From Actinomycetota bacterium (GTDB lineage: Bacteria; Actinomycetota; Acidimicrobiia; Acidimicrobiales; RAAP-2): a stretch of 64,000 nt of DNA. Positions 61,226-64,000 of this stretch are shown in pieces; within the stretch, counting starts at the first letter, position 1; each line of letters opens with the position of its first letter. The notes beneath the pieces are model-generated. The model saw nothing but the letters and a program-made list of their open reading frames with translations, did no database searches and was not told the DNA's origin. A program made the translations under genes and the position numbers. Location: positions 42,626 through 106,625 of the forward strand of contig JAJPJD010000040.1 of assembly GCA_021324355.1 (NCBI GenBank), written 5' to 3'.

Positions 61226-62023
61226 ATGCCGTGGATCGACGTGAACGGAGTCGACATCTACTTCCACGAGGAGGGCAGTGGGCAGCCCCTCGTGTTCTTG
61301 CACGGGATGTCCTCATGCGCTGAGGCGTGGTTCCAGCAGTTCGAGGCGTTCCGTGACCGCTTTCGGGTTCTCGCCTATGACAGCGTGAACCACGGACACT
61401 CGGCGAACTCGCCGAGAGGAGAGCCCGAACCGGACCGCGCTGACGAGCTCGAGGGGTTCTTGCGGGCACTCGACATTGAGCGGCCCATCCTGGCCGGGAA
61501 CTCGATGGGGGGTGCGACCATCTTGCGCTGGGCCTGTCGGCACCCCGACGACGCGCTCGCGCTCATTCCTTCGGGCGCCGGAGTTGCGCCACCCAATGCG
61601 CAGCCGTCCCCGGAGCTCGCTCGCCTGCGGGAGCCGATCGACGACCAGACCATCTTCCTTCCCTTTGGAGACTCGTTGACCGAGAAGCTCCGTGAAGAGC
61701 GCCCCGTTCTCTACGATCGCTACTTTCGAATCCGTTCGACCGCGACTCGGATCGAGGCCCTCCGCCATCCCCGCACCCCAACCGCCCAGAACCCGTCACG
61801 AGCCGAGCTGAGCGAGCAAGTCGGAAAAATCGCCTCGCCCATGCTGATCGTGGTTGGCAGCCTCGATCGGGTCCTGCCCTCTGCCGAGCATCTCCATCGG
61901 CTCGTACCGGCCAGCCGGCTCGCGGTCATCGACGGTGCTCCCCACAACGTCTATTGGGAGGCGGCCGAGCAGTACAACGCCGTGGTGTCGAGCTTCTTGG
62001 ACCAGGTGGCCAGCAAGCCCTGA
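61226..62023 (+). CDS. Alpha/beta hydrolase
   Basis: This is a 265-residue protein from ATG 61226 with AGAGGAGAGG upstream. It has FLHGMSSCAEAW (oxyanion), nucleophile elbow GNSMGG, acid in VVGSLDRVLP and base in DGAPHNVYWE. It is typical of esterases and epoxide-hydrolase/haloperoxidase-like enzymes. It is unrelated by operon to the efflux pair. Substrate unknown. Confidence 0.85.
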   Translation: MPWIDVNGVDIYFHEEGSGQPLVFLHGMSSCAEAWFQQFEAFRDRFRVLAYDSVNHGHSANSPRGEPEPDRADELEGFLRALDIERPILAGNSMGGATILRWACRHPDDALALIPSGAGVAPPNAQPSPELARLREPIDDQTIFLPFGDSLTEKLREERPVLYDRYFRIRSTATRIEALRHPRTPTAQNPSRAELSEQVGKIASPMLIVVGSLDRVLPSAEHLHRLVPASRLAVIDGAPHNVYWEAAEQYNAVVSSFLDQVASKP

Positions 62024-62092
62024 GCCGTCGACCCTGCCGGCCGCTTCGCCGACAAGTCAATCCGGGTCGAGACTTCGTGCCACACTCGGCCC

Positions 62093-62635
62093 GTGTTCCA
62101 GCGGGTGATCGTGATCGGGATGTCGGGGAGCGGAAAGTCCACTTTCGCGGCCGAACTCGCCCGGGTGCTCGGATGCACCCATGTCGAGCTCGACGCGCTG
62201 TTCTGGAAGCCGGGATGGAAGGAGGCGGACCAGTCCGAATTCCTTGCGCTGGTCGAGGCGGCAACGGCGCCCAGTCAGTGGGTCGTCTGCGGCAACTACT
62301 GGAACCGCCTGCGGACCCTGCTGTGGGACCGAGCAGACACCGTGGTCTGGCTCGACCTGCCGATGCGGGTGACGCAGCGGCGGGTGGTGCTCCGCACGAT
62401 CCGCCGAGCCCTCACCCGCGAGCACCTGTGGGGAACCAACCGCGAGCGCCTCTCCAATCTCTGGTCGGCCGACGCCCTGTGGCGGTTCAACCGGGCGCGC
62501 CGGGACGAGTTCACCCACCGCTACGAACAGGCCATGACTGACCCACGCTGGTCACATCTCAGCTTCCACCGGCTGCGCAGCGGTCGGGAGGTGCGTCGGC
62601 TGATGGCGGCCCTCCCCGAGCTGTTGGGGCACTGA
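62093..62635 (+). CDS. Small P-loop kinase (FlaR/topology-modulation-like, adenylate-kinase-like)
   Basis: The 180-residue protein starts at GTG 62093. It has P-loop GMSGSGKST (residues 9-17) and LGCTHVELDALFWKPGW, which is typical of the FlaR-like family. ADTVVWLDLPMRVTQRRVVLRT continues the fold. Such proteins are annotated as DNA topology modulators or nucleotide kinases; the real substrate is unknown. It is followed 8 bp later by an APH-like gene, perhaps one operon. Confidence 0.82.
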   Translation: MFQRVIVIGMSGSGKSTFAAELARVLGCTHVELDALFWKPGWKEADQSEFLALVEAATAPSQWVVCGNYWNRLRTLLWDRADTVVWLDLPMRVTQRRVVLRTIRRALTREHLWGTNRERLSNLWSADALWRFNRARRDEFTHRYEQAMTDPRWSHLSFHRLRSGREVRRLMAALPELLGH

Positions 62636-62643
62636 GCAGCTCC

Positions 62644-63444
62644 GTGCGCCACTCCGATTCGGCCCCTCCGTTGGGGTTCCCCGACGCCGTGTCGTCCCTC
62701 TCGTCCAGTGAGCCGGTCCGGCTGATCTGGCGTAACGATCTGGACGCCCTCACCTTCGAGATCGGCATCGGACCCTCTCGCCGGTTCGTCAAGTGGCTTC
62801 CCCGACGCAGTGGCGTCGTGGCGGCCGACGAGGCGGCTCGCCTGCGGTGGGCACGTGCCTACATCTCGGTCCCCCGACTCCGCTCGACCGGTGGCGACGC
62901 CGAGGCCACCTGGATCGTCACCGACCCACTGCCCGGCCACAGCGCGGTCGCCCCGCGCTGGCAAGCCGATCCGGCAACCGCGGTGGCCGCCATCGGCCGG
63001 GGCCTGCGGACCATGCACGACGAGCTCCCGGTCGATGCCTGCCCGTACTCCTGGAGCACCGACCTCCGGCTGGCAGCCGTCGTGCACCGGGCGGAGGCTG
63101 GCCTCATCGAGGCGTCCCAGCTCCACCCAGAGCACCGTTCCCTCACGGTGGACCAGGCGCTCTCCCTGGCAACCAGCCCGCCGCCGGTGGACACGCTGGT
63201 CGTCTGCCACGGCGATGCGTGCGCCCCGAACACCCTCGTGGACGACGACGGCAGCTGCACCGGGCACACCGATCTGGGCGCGCTGGGGGTGGCAGATCGC
63301 TGGGCCGACCTGGCCATCGCAACCTGGAGTGCCACCTGGAACTTCGGGCCTGGCTTCGAGGACCTGCTCCTCGGGGCGTACGGGGTCGAGCCCGACCCGC
63401 TCCGGATCAGCTACTACCGCCTCCTGTGGGACCTGGAAGGTTGA
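62644..63444 (+). CDS. APH(3')-like aminoglycoside phosphotransferase family kinase
   Basis: The 266-residue protein has the phosphotransferase (Brenner) motif VVCHGDACAPNTL and the metal motif HTDLGALGVADRWADLA, in the order of APH(3') enzymes. The N-lobe carries the Lys in RFVKWLP. Homologues phosphorylate aminoglycosides or other small molecules such as homoserine or choline-like alcohols; a resistance role is not shown. GTG 62644, just after the P-loop kinase. Confidence 0.85.
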   Translation: MRHSDSAPPLGFPDAVSSLSSSEPVRLIWRNDLDALTFEIGIGPSRRFVKWLPRRSGVVAADEAARLRWARAYISVPRLRSTGGDAEATWIVTDPLPGHSAVAPRWQADPATAVAAIGRGLRTMHDELPVDACPYSWSTDLRLAAVVHRAEAGLIEASQLHPEHRSLTVDQALSLATSPPPVDTLVVCHGDACAPNTLVDDDGSCTGHTDLGALGVADRWADLAIATWSATWNFGPGFEDLLLGAYGVEPDPLRISYYRLLWDLEG

Positions 63445-63494
63445 GCATCGCGCGCGGCGATCCAGCCGAGCACTCCCGTTAGCCTGCGTGGCGG

Positions 63495-64000
63495 ATGGAC
63501 CCCGATCGGCTCACCGTCACGAGGACCTACCTGGAGCACCTGAGCCCCCACGACCTGGCCCTGGCATGCCCAGAGGACGTTGCCCGAATCGGCGTGCCTG
63601 GAACTCGAGCCCAGCTGGCGAGCGACCCCGACCGTCTCGAGCGGGCCCTGGGCGCCGATGCGCTGTTCGAGCGGGTGTTCTCCCATGACTCGGGCGACGG
63701 GCCCTTGCTCGGCGCATCGCCCTTCCTCGTCTTTGCCGTCTGCGTGGAGCGGGCAGCAGCGGAACTGACCACGGCCACCTACGTGGCCGAGTGGCTCGGA
63801 CCCGGGCGGCGGGCACCGGTCTTCGACGTCGACCAGCTCCTCGAGTTCCTCGCGTTCCGCCGGCGGCGGCTGTTCCTGACCGAGCTGCTGGCCTCCTACA
63901 CCCACGTCCGCAGCGGGTCGGTGGTCCAGCTCACCCGGCGGGGTCTGCGTCGCCACCGGTTCTCGGAGCTGGACCCGGTGCGCCTGGCCTCGCTGCTCGA
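63495..64000 (+). CDS. Hypothetical protein, 3' end outside the window
   Basis: From ATG 63495 the frame is open for 168 codons to the window edge. The product is Leu/Arg-rich and largely helical: TRTYLEHLSPHDLALACPED and then LERALGADALFERVF. It has no signal peptide and no motif I recognise. I see no promoter. Confidence 0.6.
   Translation, partial: MDPDRLTVTRTYLEHLSPHDLALACPEDVARIGVPGTRAQLASDPDRLERALGADALFERVFSHDSGDGPLLGASPFLVFAVCVERAAAELTTATYVAEWLGPGRRAPVFDVDQLLEFLAFRRRRLFLTELLASYTHVRSGSVVQLTRRGLRRHRFSELDPVRLASLL

Overview
This window looks like a chromosomal segment of a high-GC actinobacterium, most likely of the class Acidimicrobiia. The lineage is inferred from gene families and synteny; no rRNA is present to settle it. 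The actinobacterial marks are a Wbl (WhiB-like) regulator divergent from two ArsA/Get3-type ATPases, a TrkA pair divergent from an APC permease, a mycothiol-dependent-enzyme homologue, a DUF929/VKOR disulfide pair, and frequent GTGA/ATGA start-stop overlaps. Four tRNAs are present: Thr-CGU, Pro-CGG, Ala-UGC and Ile-GAU. I see no rRNA, CRISPR array or replication origin.

Layout. 1-7.0 kb is an accessory, decaying zone. It holds a partial BadF/BadG-type kinase, a secreted glycosidase, a secreted beta-helix protein, and a segmental duplication in which one copy of the beta-helix gene is reduced to a pseudogene. An Asp-box propeller gene there is cut by an in-frame TAG. 7.4-24 kb is core metabolism: tRNA-Thr, holB-tmk-topA, a membrane pyrophosphatase, an APC permease fused to an OB-fold domain, two TrkA proteins, a HAD phosphatase, an RpoD-like sigma factor, NAD synthetase and a HisI-like protein. 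23.5-27.3 kb is a nitrogen block: two divergent glutamine synthetases, one carrying an in-frame TAG, with phased GlnR-like half-sites between them and a degenerate OmpR-type regulator directly after the second. 27.3-38.4 kb holds RidA, a 2Fe-2S/truncated Mo-cofactor fusion, ErpA and Mrp for Fe-S assembly, MBL and Nudix hydrolases, a VKOR/thioredoxin-fold disulfide pair, Wbl plus two Get3-like ATPases and a lone receiver domain, a CorC-like CBS protein and tRNA-Pro.

38.6-53 kb carries an alpha-glucosidase, then a three-gene minus-strand operon (ribbon-helix-helix regulator, beta-class DNA methyltransferase, uncharacterised protein) that looks like a restriction-modification system whose nuclease is not recognised. 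A phosphotriesterase-like hydrolase, a PHP protein, an alpha/beta hydrolase with an LLM oxidoreductase, two crotonases and membrane proteins follow. 53-58 kb is again mobile-element territory: an ISL3 transposase remnant, tRNA-Ala, and a tRNA-Ile whose 3' end is repeated 898 bp downstream. The enclosed mini-island is built of fragments of an IS256 transposase, a PIN toxin and a HIT-like gene, and a vapBC pair sits just outside it. 58-64 kb holds a TetR/DHA2 efflux operon with a candidate operator, hydrolases, a small P-loop kinase, an APH-like kinase and a partial unknown gene.

The candidates I would follow first are the methyltransferase operon, the tRNA-Ile mini-island, the nonsense codon in the glutamine synthetase together with its GlnR-like surroundings, and the HisI-like protein that has lost its metal-binding aspartates.
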